DNA of 64,000 bases from Neorhizobium galegae (GTDB taxonomy: Bacteria > Pseudomonadota > Alphaproteobacteria > Rhizobiales > Rhizobiaceae). The notes beneath the pieces were generated by a model. It worked only from the letters and a program-made list of their open reading frames with translations, was not told where the DNA came from and searched no databases. Positions 41,895 through 52,263 of this stretch are shown here, in pieces. The translations under genes and the position numbers were made by a program. The stretch lies in contig NZ_CP090096.1 of assembly GCF_021391675.1 (NCBI RefSeq), forward strand, positions 1,178,001 to 1,242,000, written 5' to 3'. Numbering within the stretch: the stretch's first letter is position 1; the number at the start of each line of letters is the position of its first letter.

Positions 41895-42974
41895 ATGCGC
41901 AAGCGGGAATTTCTGATCGGCGGGGCTGCGCTGACACTGTGGGCGACAGCGGGAGGTCAAGGCATGGCGGCGTCGAGTAAACCGATTGATGTCGCAGCGC
42001 TTGCGGCGCTGCGACCCGGCATGCCGATGTCTGCCGTCGAGAACGCGATGGGTTCGGCTTGGCGGGCTCCGGCGCCGCATAAGGGCGGCCTGATCGACAT
42101 TCTCGAAAAAACGTATGGCGTAGTCGTGCGGATCGATCGGAAGGGACTGATCGGCAGCGTTAATTTCAACTCCCGCTTCGAGCATACGATTGCCGGCGTT
42201 CCCATGGGTATTTCGCTTGCCGATCTTCGCGCCACTGTGCCCGACATGCAGATCGGCGAGGAAAGCAAGGTACGGCGTGCCACCCGTTTCGGCAGGAAAC
42301 AATTGCCGGAAGGCGAGCTTTCCGCCCGCATCACCTATGACACGGTCTACGAGATCAACATTTCCAATCCCGGTGCCGAATATAGGGAGCCGACCGCGCC
42401 GCCCTACCCGGCCGCAAGCGGCGATCCCGGCGCGCCTTTCTCGGATGTTAACCTGAAGCTGGCAGTGCTCTCTGCCCTTTTGCGTGCCAAGGCGATTGAT
42501 CTCGGCACGCCGGAAGAGCTTGCGGGCCATGTGCTGGGCCGCCCGGTCGACCTGGAAAAGGAGGGCTATGAGCGCATTCCGGAAGCGCTGGATTATCTCT
42601 CCCGCTATCCTCTGACCGACGAACTCCTGGCTTCCGTCGACTGGATCGAATTCGACGGAGGTGCCGCGATCTACCCCTATGTCTGGTATTTCTGGGGCGG
42701 AGAGGAAAATGCCTTCGATATCAAGGACCTGTCAGGTATCCGCTTCTGCCCGAACCTGAAATTCATCTCCGTGATATCGATGATCGACAAGGTTGATATT
42801 CGCGACCTAGCGCCTCTCAGGAAACTGGAACGGGTCAGCATCAACGTTCCGTCCGAAAACATCGAGGCATTGCTCGATCTGCCGTCGCTCAGACAAGCGG
42901 GCCGTTTTTCCGGGGTGCCGGCCGCACGCGGAGTTTTGGAAACGTTGAAGCAGCGCGGCGTGCAGGTGAACTAG
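41895..42974 (+). CDS. Secreted protein of unknown function, possibly DUF6892-like C-terminus
   Basis: A 359-residue protein with a twin-Arg-like signal (MRKREFLIGGAALTLWATAGGQGMA). The N-terminal part (about 30-140) recalls a small repeat module (ALRPGMPMSAVENAMG, GISLADLRATVPDMQIGEES) and the C-terminal 200 residues (FSDVNLKLAVLSALL, EEGYERIPEALDYL, IYPYVWYFWGGEENAFDIKDL, then leucine-rich SISVPSENIEAL-type turns) resemble the pattern I associate with DUF6892 proteins, a low-certainty match. No enzyme motif is visible. It stands alone and probably is periplasmic. Confidence 0.6.
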   Translation: MRKREFLIGGAALTLWATAGGQGMAASSKPIDVAALAALRPGMPMSAVENAMGSAWRAPAPHKGGLIDILEKTYGVVVRIDRKGLIGSVNFNSRFEHTIAGVPMGISLADLRATVPDMQIGEESKVRRATRFGRKQLPEGELSARITYDTVYEINISNPGAEYREPTAPPYPAASGDPGAPFSDVNLKLAVLSALLRAKAIDLGTPEELAGHVLGRPVDLEKEGYERIPEALDYLSRYPLTDELLASVDWIEFDGGAAIYPYVWYFWGGEENAFDIKDLSGIRFCPNLKFISVISMIDKVDIRDLAPLRKLERVSINVPSENIEALLDLPSLRQAGRFSGVPAARGVLETLKQRGVQVN

Positions 42975-43022
42975 ATCTGGGACGACCCCATCGGCGTCAA
43001 ACCTGCCCTCGGCCACGTTTCG

Positions 43023-43048
43023 GGAAAACGGGGAGCTCCCTCCCCGTT
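43023..43048 (-). terminator. Intrinsic-type terminator of pcaIJF
   Basis: A 9-bp perfect stem with a 4-base loop (43027-43048), followed on the minus strand by TTTT, 32 bases past the pcaF stop. The T-run is short, so efficiency is uncertain. It lies between the convergent unknown secreted-protein gene and pcaF. Confidence 0.55.
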
Positions 43049-43080
43049 CAGGGCCGTTCAGGGGAGGAAGAGGCTTTGGA

Positions 43081-44286
43081 TCACACGCGTTCCAGAGCCA
43101 CCGCAATCCCCTGCCCGACGCCGATGCACATCGTGGCGAGTGCGTATCTGCCCTTGCGGAGCGACAGTTCGAGCGCTGCCGTGCCGGAAATGCGGGCGCC
43201 GGACATGCCGAGCGGGTGGCCGAGCGCGATCGCGCCGCCGTTTGGGTTGATATATTCGGCATCTTCCTGCAGGCCAAGTTCGCGCAGGACGGCGATGCCC
43301 TGGCTTGCAAAGGCTTCGTTGAGTTCGATCACGTCGAAATCCTTCGGCGAGATGCCGAGACGGGCGCAAAGCTTCTGGGTGGCAGGCGCAGGGCCGATGC
43401 CCATGATGCGCGGCGGAACGCCGGCTGTGGCGCCACCCATGACGCGGGCGATCGGGGTCAATCCGTACTTCTTCGCCGCCGCTTCCGACGCGATGATCAG
43501 GGCCGCCGCGCCGTCGTTGACGCCGGAGGCGTTGCCGGCGGTCACCGTCGCGCCCTCGATCTTGTTCAGAACCCTGAGCTTGGCGAGCGCTTCCATGTTG
43601 GTTGCGCGCGGATGTTCGTCCTTCGAAACGACCACCGGATCGCCCTTGCGCTGCGGGATGGTGACCGAGGTGATTTCCTTGGCGAGGCGGCCGTTCTCCT
43701 GAGCCGCCGAGGCTTTTGCCTGGCTGCGGACGGCAAACGCGTCCTGGTCCTCGCGCGAAACCTTGTAGTCGATCGCCACGTTGTCGCCGGTTTCCGGCAT
43801 GGAATCGACGCCATACTGCTTCTTCATCAGCGGATTGACGAAACGCCATCCGATCGTGGTGTCGTAGATCTCGGCGTTGCGCGAGAACGCGGTATCGGCC
43901 TTCGGCATCACGAAGGGCGCTCTGGACATGCTTTCGACGCCGCCGGCGATCATCAGTTCGGCCTCGCCGGCCTTGATGGCGCGGGCAGCGGTGATGACCG
44001 CATCCATGCCCGAACCACAGAGGCGGTTCATGGTGGTGCCGCCGAGCGAGACCGGCAGTCCAGCAAGCAGCGCAGACATGCGGGCGACGTTGCGGTTGTC
44101 TTCGCCAGCCTGGTTGGCGCAGCCGTAGATGACATCGGCAACCGCTTCCCAATCGACGGAAGCGTTACGTTCCATCAATGCTTTCAAAGGGATCGCACCA
44201 AGGTCGTCGGCGCGAACGGCGGAGAGCGAGCCGCCGAAACGGCCGATCGGAGTGCGGATGTAATCGCAGATATAGGCTTCGGTCAT
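43081..44286 (-). CDS. pcaF: 3-oxoadipyl-CoA thiolase (beta-ketoadipate pathway)
   Basis: A 401-residue thiolase: nucleophile Cys90 in NRLCGSGMD, His in GHPLG near residue 357 and the second Cys near residue 387 in CIGVGQG, with NEAFA before. PcaF cleaves 3-oxoadipyl-CoA to succinyl-CoA and acetyl-CoA, the last step of protocatechuate and catechol degradation. The start is ATG 44286, 11 bases downstream of pcaJ, so the order pcaI-pcaJ-pcaF is one transcription unit. Thiolases of acetyl-CoA acetyltransferase type look similar; operon context and close match make PcaF the call. Confidence 0.93.
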   Translation of the reverse strand: MTEAYICDYIRTPIGRFGGSLSAVRADDLGAIPLKALMERNASVDWEAVADVIYGCANQAGEDNRNVARMSALLAGLPVSLGGTTMNRLCGSGMDAVITAARAIKAGEAELMIAGGVESMSRAPFVMPKADTAFSRNAEIYDTTIGWRFVNPLMKKQYGVDSMPETGDNVAIDYKVSREDQDAFAVRSQAKASAAQENGRLAKEITSVTIPQRKGDPVVVSKDEHPRATNMEALAKLRVLNKIEGATVTAGNASGVNDGAAALIIASEAAAKKYGLTPIARVMGGATAGVPPRIMGIGPAPATQKLCARLGISPKDFDVIELNEAFASQGIAVLRELGLQEDAEYINPNGGAIALGHPLGMSGARISGTAALELSLRKGRYALATMCIGVGQGIAVALERV

Positions 44287-44297
44287 GATCTTCTCTC

Positions 44298-44987
44298 TCA
44301 CAGTTTCGGCACGACGAGATCGGCGACCGGTCCATCGATATGGAGGCGGGCGCCGGTCATGGCCTGCAGTTCTTCGACTGTCATATCGGCCAGCTTTTCG
44401 CGCAGGACGAAATGCTTCCCGACGATGTCGATGACGGCATGGCTCGTATAGACCCGAGTGATACAGGCAACGCCGGTCAGCGGAAAGGTACAAGCTTCAA
44501 CTAATTTCGGCTCGCCGTTCTTGGTGACGTGTTCGGTGATGACGCAGACCTGCTTGGCGCCGTGCACGAGGTCCATGGCGCCGCCGACGGCCGGCACGCC
44601 CTTTGAGCCGACCCGCCAGTTGGCCAGGTCACCGTTCTGGGCCACCTGCAGCGCGCCGAGAATGGCGACGTCGAGATGGCCGCCGCGCACCATGGCAAAG
44701 CTGTCGGCATGGTGGAAGAAGGCAGCGCCTGGCTTCAGAGTCACGGCCTTCTTGCCGGCGTTGATCAGGTCCCAGTCTTCCTCGCCTTCAGCAGGCGCTT
44801 CGCCGAAGTTGAGGATGCCGTTTTCGGTGTGGAAGATTGCCTCACGCCCGGGCGGCTGGTAACGGGCGACCATTTCCGGAAAGCCGATGCCGAGGTTCAC
44901 ATAGGCGCCGTCCTTTATGTCCTGGGCGGCACGCCAGGCGATCTGGGCGTTGGAAAGCTTGATGTCTTCTCGGGTGTTGACGGTCAT
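44298..44987 (-). CDS. pcaJ: 3-oxoadipate CoA-transferase subunit B
   Basis: A 229-residue family-1 CoA-transferase beta subunit. The catalytic Glu55 is in the HTENGILNFG motif (53-62), and YVNLGIGFPEMVA forms the CoA-binding loop. With PcaI it converts 3-oxoadipate and succinyl-CoA to 3-oxoadipyl-CoA and succinate. Its ATG (44987) overlaps the TGA of pcaI (44984) as ATGA, so the two subunits are translationally coupled. Acetoacetate-type transferases share the fold, but pcaF adjacency settles the pathway. Confidence 0.92.
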   Translation of the reverse strand: MTVNTREDIKLSNAQIAWRAAQDIKDGAYVNLGIGFPEMVARYQPPGREAIFHTENGILNFGEAPAEGEEDWDLINAGKKAVTLKPGAAFFHHADSFAMVRGGHLDVAILGALQVAQNGDLANWRVGSKGVPAVGGAMDLVHGAKQVCVITEHVTKNGEPKLVEACTFPLTGVACITRVYTSHAVIDIVGKHFVLREKLADMTVEELQAMTGARLHIDGPVADLVVPKL

Positions 44988-45706
44988 ACCTGGGCTCCTG
45001 GGGCGTAAGCCACTCCGGCGCGAATAAGGACTTCTTCCTGCTGGGGATCGGGAACTTCGACGACGCGGTCGATGAAGATGCCGGGCGTCACGACATGCTC
45101 GGGATCGATGCCGCCAGGCGGCACGATCTTCGACACCTGCACGATCGTCTTGGCGGCGGCCATGCACATCAGCGGGTTAAAGTTGCGGCCGGCCTTGTTG
45201 TAGGTGAGGTTGCCCAACGGATCGCCGAGCTGCGCCTTGACGATGGCGAAATCCGCCTTCAGCCAGCGTTCCTGGACATAATTGCGGCCATCGAACTCCG
45301 CGATCACCTTGCCGTTGGCAAGTTCGGTGCCGTAGGCCGTCGGCGTGTAGAAGGCCGGGATGCCGGCGCCACCGGCGCGGATGCGCTCGGCAAGCGTGCC
45401 CTGCGGCACGAGTTCGAGCTCGATCTGTCCCGCCAGATAGCGATCGGTGAAGGCGCGCGGATCCGACGATTTCGGAAACGAGCAGATCATCTTGCGGACC
45501 ATGCCCGCGTCGATCATCGCGGCAATGCCGATGCGGCCGTTGCCGGCATTGTTGTTGATGACGGTTAAATCCTTGATCCCCTTGTCGATCAGAGCGTGAA
45601 TCAGCTCGATCGGCGCGCCTGATCCGCCAAAACCGCCGATCATGATGGTCGCGCCATCACCGATCTCGGAGACGGCTTCCGCCGTGCTCCCGATTGTCTT
45701 GTCCAT
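44984..45706 (-). CDS. pcaI: 3-oxoadipate CoA-transferase subunit A
   Basis: A 240-residue CoA-transferase alpha subunit with the GGFGGSGAP oxyanion loop (24-32) and the NNNAGNGRIG and ICSFPKSSDPRAFTDRYLAGQIELELVPQGTLAERIRAGGAGIPAFYTPTAYGT regions of family members. Start at ATG 45706 follows the short leader; a preceding longer frame is noncoding. It is the first gene of pcaIJF and divergent from pcaR, whose palindromic region occupies the shared promoter. The alpha subunit supplies the CoA-binding half of the transferase. Confidence 0.92.
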   Translation of the reverse strand: MDKTIGSTAEAVSEIGDGATIMIGGFGGSGAPIELIHALIDKGIKDLTVINNNAGNGRIGIAAMIDAGMVRKMICSFPKSSDPRAFTDRYLAGQIELELVPQGTLAERIRAGGAGIPAFYTPTAYGTELANGKVIAEFDGRNYVQERWLKADFAIVKAQLGDPLGNLTYNKAGRNFNPLMCMAAAKTIVQVSKIVPPGGIDPEHVVTPGIFIDRVVEVPDPQQEEVLIRAGVAYAPGAQV

Positions 45707-45793
45707 ACGGGATATCTCCTTCGCTATACCCGGCGAACGTGCCCGCCGCGCCTCCGCGAAAACAGATAGATCAGCATGGGAAAGACAGCAAGA

Positions 45794-45841
45794 AATATGT
45801 GCGCTAATTGACTTTTGTTCATATATCGCACATATTGTGCG
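45794..45841. promoter_or_regulatory. pcaI-pcaR divergent operator overlapping a near-consensus promoter
   Basis: AATATGTGCG (45794-45803) and its exact complement CGCACATATT (45827-45836) form a long inverted repeat, and CGCACA-TAT-TGTGCG (45827-45841) a second, tight palindrome sharing half the site. TTGACT (45808-45813), 17 bases, and CATATT (45831-45836) make a plus-strand promoter whose -10 lies inside the second palindrome. PcaR is the expected protein; the arrangement suggests autorepression and control of pcaIJF. Confidence 0.65.
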
Positions 45842-45915
45842 AACTGGCGATGCGGAGCCTGCACATCCTCGCGGCTTCACATTGCGTCGACAAAGGGCGA
45901 GACACAGGGAAAACC

Positions 45916-46671
45916 ATGCAGGAAACGGATTTCGTCAGCGGCTTCGCGCGGGGCCTGAAGGTGATCGAGGCTTTTGGCGAAACGACGCCGCGGCTGGCGA
46001 TCGCGGACGTGGCAAAGGCGACCGGGCTTGACCGGGCGACGGCCCGCCGTTGCCTGCTGACCTTGGCTGAACTTGGCTATGCCGATTACGACGGAAAATT
46101 CTTCGTGTTGACGCCGAAGATTTTGCGGCTTGGCCATGCCTATCTCTCCGCCACCCCCCTGCCCCACATCGTCCAGCCTTTTCTCGACAAGCTCGCCGAG
46201 GAGGTTCACCAGAGCGCATCCGCGAGCGTGCTCGACGGCACCGAGGTCGTTTATATCGCCCGCGCCTCGCAGAAGCGGGTGATGTCGATCAACCTGATGC
46301 CCGGAAGCCGCCTGCCCGCCTATTGCGCTTCGATGGGCCGTGTCCTGCTGGCAGCCATGCCCGACAACGAAAGCTTGGCGCTCCTGAAACAGAGCAACCT
46401 GAAATCCTTCACGCCCCGCACGCTGACCGACCCCATCCGACTGATGGAGGAATTTTCGCGCGTCCGCGAACAGGGTTTCGCGGTCATCGACCAGGAACTC
46501 GAACTCGGCCTCTGCTCGATCGCGGTGCCGCTGGAAAACGATCGCGGCCGGGTGGTCGCCGCGATCAATATCGGCGCGCCAGCAGCAAGCGTCCCTGCCG
46601 TCGAAATGGCGGATCGGTATCTGGAGCCGCTGAAGGGGGTTGCAAAGCTCCTGAAATCCCTGTTGCGCTGA
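45916..46671 (+). CDS. pcaR: IclR-family regulator PcaR of the beta-ketoadipate pathway
   Basis: A 251-residue regulator: winged-helix N-terminus (SGFARGLKVIEAFGETTPRLAIADVAKATGLDRATARRCLLTLAELGY, about residues 8-55) and a ligand-binding domain with VYIARASQKRVMSINLMPGSRLPAYCASMGRVLLAAM, the class that binds beta-ketoadipate in PcaR. ATG 45916 is about 7 bases after CAGGGA; the frame extends further upstream without a site. It is divergent from pcaIJF. Characterised PcaR proteins activate pca genes with beta-ketoadipate as inducer; that activity here is inferred from position and similarity. Confidence 0.88.
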   Translation: MQETDFVSGFARGLKVIEAFGETTPRLAIADVAKATGLDRATARRCLLTLAELGYADYDGKFFVLTPKILRLGHAYLSATPLPHIVQPFLDKLAEEVHQSASASVLDGTEVVYIARASQKRVMSINLMPGSRLPAYCASMGRVLLAAMPDNESLALLKQSNLKSFTPRTLTDPIRLMEEFSRVREQGFAVIDQELELGLCSIAVPLENDRGRVVAAINIGAPAASVPAVEMADRYLEPLKGVAKLLKSLLR

Positions 46672-46685
46672 ACCCATCAGCGCCG

Positions 46686-46752
46686 TGAATCGATGAGGCC
46701 GGATCGATTCAATCATGTCGTTGGACGGCAGAATCCGGACTTGCGATTCTGC
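46686..46752. repeat. Two tandem perfect hairpins between pcaR and the WGR gene
   Basis: TGAATCGAT pairs perfectly across an 8-base loop (46686-46711), and GCAGAATC across a 9-base loop (46728-46752). The second ends 4 bases before the WGR start codon and could hide its ribosome site. Neither has a T-run. The frame through this stretch also reads like an N-terminal extension, which was rejected. Confidence 0.5.
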
Positions 46753-46756
46753 AGGC

Positions 46757-47005
46757 ATGACCAACGAACCGCTTCTCCTCACCCGCCGCGACCCCGCCCG
46801 AAACATGGCCCGCTTTTACGTGCTTACCGTCGAGCCCGATCTTTTCGAGGGGGCGGCGCTCACCCGCAACTGGGGCCGTATCGGCACCAAGGGCCGTTTC
46901 CGCATCGATCTGTTCGGCTCGCGGCAGGAGGCGGAACGCCGACTGGTGGCGCTTGTCCGCAGCAAGGTGAAGCGGGGTTATCAGCAGAAAGCGGAGACCG
47001 ACTGA
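46757..47005 (+). CDS. Stand-alone WGR-domain protein
   Basis: An 82-residue protein that consists almost entirely of one WGR domain: NMARFYVLTVEPDLFEGAALTRNWGRIGTKGRFRIDLFGSRQEAERRLVALVRSKVKRGY, in which NWGRIGT is the name-giving motif. WGR domains occur in PARPs and bacterial MolR-type regulators and bind nucleic acid in the PARP context. Stand-alone small copies are common in Rhizobiales, without known role. Two hairpins lie directly upstream. It is convergent with pobA, whose stop lies 64 bases away. Confidence 0.85.
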   Translation: MTNEPLLLTRRDPARNMARFYVLTVEPDLFEGAALTRNWGRIGTKGRFRIDLFGSRQEAERRLVALVRSKVKRGYQQKAETD

Positions 47006-47068
47006 CAGCTCTCCATTTCGGGCAACCGCGTTTGTAGCATTGCCGATCTACGCCCGATCGATACCGCG

Positions 47069-49256
<2,188 letters not shown>

Positions 49257-49525
49257 AGACAACGAGTTGCGGCGCGGAGGTTCATCGCCGCCGCCGTGAT
49301 GTCCCGGTGCTTTGGCTACCATTAGCAGGCGCTGGAGTGTCAGCGCAAGAAAATCAGGTGTCTCATCAAGGTCGCCCGTTCTCGTGTCGATGGTCGACAT
49401 GTTGGGATGATATTTCACTATCCGGCGCATTCTTAAATTAAATAGTCTATTTCTTTTATAGAAAATATCTCACCCTTCCGTGCATCGACTTTCGTGTCCT
49501 GCAACCGATGAGGGGAAGATCAACG

Positions 49526-50551
49526 ATGACATTGGTAAAAACTGTGAGAATGGCGCTGCTCAGCCTGCTTGCCTTCGGCACCATGAACGGGGTGGTCGTG
49601 GCCCAGACGAACGCGCCCCTTCTTCCGAAGGTGCCGCCCGGGACGGTCCTGACGATCGGGGATCCGGTGACGCAAAAGGCGCTGGAAGTCTCAGGCTTGA
49701 TCAAGGAGCTGTCGTTCGAAGTCAAATGGGCAAATATCAGTGGCGGCCCGCAAACCTCGGAAGCATTCCGCGCAAAGGCACTCGACGTCGGGTCAGTTGC
49801 AGAAATTCCCTCGATCTTCGCCAACTGGAACAACCTGCCCGTTCGCAACATCGCCTATCGCGAACGCCGCGACCCGATTGCCAATCCCATCTACCGTTTC
49901 GGAGTGGCGCCAGGCGCCGGCATCAAGACGCTGGCCGATTTCCGCGGCAAGCGCATCGCCTTCAGCCCCGGCCAGGCCCAGGGAGCACTCGTTCTCCGCG
50001 CACTCCATGCCGCAGGCCTCAAGAAAAGCGACGTCACGCTGGTAGAACTGCCGAGCACCGGCGACGTCTATCCGAAGGCGCTGGCCAGCAAACAGGTCGA
50101 TGTGGCGCCGCTCGGGGGCGTCTACATCCGGCGCTACATCGCCCAGTACGGCTCAGATGGCGCGATGCTCGTCGAACACGGACTGCGCGATGATCCAGCT
50201 CACCTCTATGCACCGCAATGGGTGCTGGACGATCCGGCAAAGGCCGCGGCTCTCGCCGAATATGTCGGGCTCTGGGCACGTGCCACCGAGTGGGTGAACA
50301 AGAACCCGGAGATCTGGATCAAGGAATATTATGTCGGCCAGCAGGGTCTGAGCCAGGAAGACGGCGAGTTTCTCGTCAAGCTGACCGGGGAGCAGGTTGT
50401 TTCCGGAGATTGGAGCGAGGTGAAAAAGCGCCACCAGGAGACGATCAACCTGTTGGCGGCGGAGCTCGGCTACAAGCCCTTCGACGTGGAAAAGATCTTC
50501 GACAACCGGTTCGAAAAGACCGCCTCCGCCGCCTTGGCGAAGAGCCAGTAA
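49526..50551 (+). CDS. ABC transporter substrate-binding protein (sulfonate/aliphatic-compound type)
   Basis: A 341-residue periplasmic binding protein with a Sec signal (KTVRMALLSLLAFGTMNGVVVAQ). The mature fold belongs to the SsuA/NrtA-type family, with TIGDPVTQKALEVSGLIKELSFEVKWANISGGPQTSEAFRAKALDVGSVAEIPS at the first lobe and DVAPLGGVYIRRYI in the second. ATG 49526 has GGGGAAG upstream. It heads an operon with permease, ATPase and an FMNH2-dependent monooxygenase, and a sulfonate or other sulfur-containing ligand is likely. Ligand identity is not set by sequence. Confidence 0.86.
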   Translation: MTLVKTVRMALLSLLAFGTMNGVVVAQTNAPLLPKVPPGTVLTIGDPVTQKALEVSGLIKELSFEVKWANISGGPQTSEAFRAKALDVGSVAEIPSIFANWNNLPVRNIAYRERRDPIANPIYRFGVAPGAGIKTLADFRGKRIAFSPGQAQGALVLRALHAAGLKKSDVTLVELPSTGDVYPKALASKQVDVAPLGGVYIRRYIAQYGSDGAMLVEHGLRDDPAHLYAPQWVLDDPAKAAALAEYVGLWARATEWVNKNPEIWIKEYYVGQQGLSQEDGEFLVKLTGEQVVSGDWSEVKKRHQETINLLAAELGYKPFDVEKIFDNRFEKTASAALAKSQ

Positions 50552-50584
50552 TCCCCCTGCATCATCCAAGAGGAGATCTGAAGC

Positions 50585-51466
50585 ATGGCAACCATTTGGG
50601 ATGCGGATGAGGCGAAATCATCCCGGGCTTCCAGCCGTGAAAATGCATATACCGTTCCAGCCGTGGCGAGGCCCCGCACGTCCCGGAGCCGCCGTAGACT
50701 AGGACCGGGACCGGCGATACCCTTCGGACTGCAGATCGGGCCGGCATTGCTGGTGCTGCTCTGGGTGGCCGGCTCGGCACTCGGGTGGATCGATCCGCGG
50801 ATCCTGTCCGCCCCATGGACGGTCATCGAGGCCTTCGGAAGGCTCATCGAACAGGGGCGGCTGCAGGACAATTTCGTGACGTCGGCCACACGCGCCCTGC
50901 TGGGCCTCAGCATCGGCCTCGTCATCGGCACGATCCTTGCCGTCACCGCCGGTCTTTCCCGGATCGGCGAAGCGCTGATCGACGGTCCCGTCCAGATCAA
51001 GCGTGCCATCCCGACGCTGGCTCTGATCCCCCTGCTGATCCTGTGGTTCGGCATCGGCGAGGGCATGAAGGTCACGACGATCGCCCTTGCCGTGATCATA
51101 CCCATCTACATCCACACCCATAACGCCCTGCGCAGCATCGACAGCCGCTATGTCGAACTGGCCGAGACCCTGCGCATGAGCCAGAAGGACTTCATCTTCC
51201 AGGTGGTGCTGCCCGGCGCATTGCCCGGCTTTCTCCTGGGCCTGCGGTTTGCCGTCACCCTCTGCTGGGTTTCGCTTGTCGTGGTCGAGCAGATCAACGC
51301 CACCAGCGGGCTCGGCTACATGATCGAACTCGCCCGCAACTATGGGCAAACCGATGTCATCCTCGTCGGCCTGGTCGTCTACGTGATGCTCGGCCTCGTC
51401 TCGGACGGTCTCGTCCGCCTGCTCGAACGGAGGGTCCTCTCATGGCGCCGCACTCTAGCCAACTGA
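50585..51466 (+). CDS. ABC transporter permease (SsuC-like)
   Basis: A 293-residue permease with six hydrophobic helices and the cytoplasmic EAA loop ELAETLRMSQKDFIFQVVLPGALPGFLLGLR that contacts the ATPase. A 45-residue Arg/Ser-rich N-terminal tail is longer than in most SsuC-type permeases. RBS is AGAGGAG, 11 bases away. The gene overlaps the ATPase gene by 25 bases. It would form the channel of an aliphatic sulfonate, nitrate or taurine-type importer; context favours sulfonates. Confidence 0.88.
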   Translation: MATIWDADEAKSSRASSRENAYTVPAVARPRTSRSRRRLGPGPAIPFGLQIGPALLVLLWVAGSALGWIDPRILSAPWTVIEAFGRLIEQGRLQDNFVTSATRALLGLSIGLVIGTILAVTAGLSRIGEALIDGPVQIKRAIPTLALIPLLILWFGIGEGMKVTTIALAVIIPIYIHTHNALRSIDSRYVELAETLRMSQKDFIFQVVLPGALPGFLLGLRFAVTLCWVSLVVVEQINATSGLGYMIELARNYGQTDVILVGLVVYVMLGLVSDGLVRLLERRVLSWRRTLAN

Positions 51467-52191
51467 AATCCGCATCCAGAACCGTGCATGTCAGGAACCT
51501 CATGCGCCGGTTCGCCACCAAGACGATCCTGGATCGCGTGGATCTCGACATCGCCGAAGGGGAATTCGTTGCCCTGCTCGGCAGGAGCGGCTCCGGCAAA
51601 AGCACCTTCCTCAAGGCACTCGCCGGCCTCGATCACGACGTTGAGGGAACCGGGACGCTTGAAACTCCGGACAATCTCTCGGTGGTTTTCCAGGATGCCC
51701 GTCTTCTGCCCTGGCGCACAGTCATCCAGAACGTCACGCTCGGTCTGCCGGGGGCTGCCGGGCAGGAAGCAGGCAGAAAGGCATTGGCCGAGGTAGGCCT
51801 CGAGGGGCGCGAGGCGGCCTGGCCCAACCAGCTCTCGGGCGGCGAGCAGCAGAGGGTCGCCCTTGCACGCTCGCTGGTCCGCCAGCCGTCCCTGCTTCTG
51901 GCCGACGAGCCGTTCGGCGCCCTCGACGCACTGACGCGACTGAAGATGCACGACCTGCTGCGGGAATTGTGCGCAAGGCACCGGCCGGCCGTGTTGCTCG
52001 TCACCCACGACGTCGACGAGGCAATCTCGCTCGCCGACCGGATACTGGTTCTCGACGAGGGCCATCTGATCGAGGACCTGCGGATCGATCTGCCGACGCC
52101 GTGCGATCACGGCGATCCGCGCTTCGCAAAGATTCGCACCCAGCTTTTGAGCCGCCTCGGGGTTGAAACTCCCGGACGGCGAGCCGCCTGA
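51442..52191 (+). CDS. ABC transporter ATP-binding protein (SsuB-like)
   Basis: A 249-residue ABC ATPase with Walker A GRSGSGKST (47-55), the signature LSGGEQQR, Walker B LLLADEPF, a Q-loop and an H-loop (VTHDVDEA). Single-domain and short, as in the SsuB/TauB group. It begins inside the permease gene, suggesting coupled translation. It would drive import through the permease at 50585. Confidence 0.92.
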   Translation: MAPHSSQLKSASRTVHVRNLMRRFATKTILDRVDLDIAEGEFVALLGRSGSGKSTFLKALAGLDHDVEGTGTLETPDNLSVVFQDARLLPWRTVIQNVTLGLPGAAGQEAGRKALAEVGLEGREAAWPNQLSGGEQQRVALARSLVRQPSLLLADEPFGALDALTRLKMHDLLRELCARHRPAVLLVTHDVDEAISLADRILVLDEGHLIEDLRIDLPTPCDHGDPRFAKIRTQLLSRLGVETPGRRAA

Positions 52192-52263
52192 AATCCAACG
52201 GAAGTTGTCATCATGACCAGCAAGGGTCAGCTCAATCTCAACGCCTCGAACGGGGACACGTCA

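Noticed and set aside
46715..46756. N-terminal extension of the WGR protein with a DGRIRTCD-like segment, suggestive of a tRNA remnant
   Set aside because: No tRNA fold could be drawn around it; the sequence is explained by the second hairpin, and the WGR domain needs no extension.
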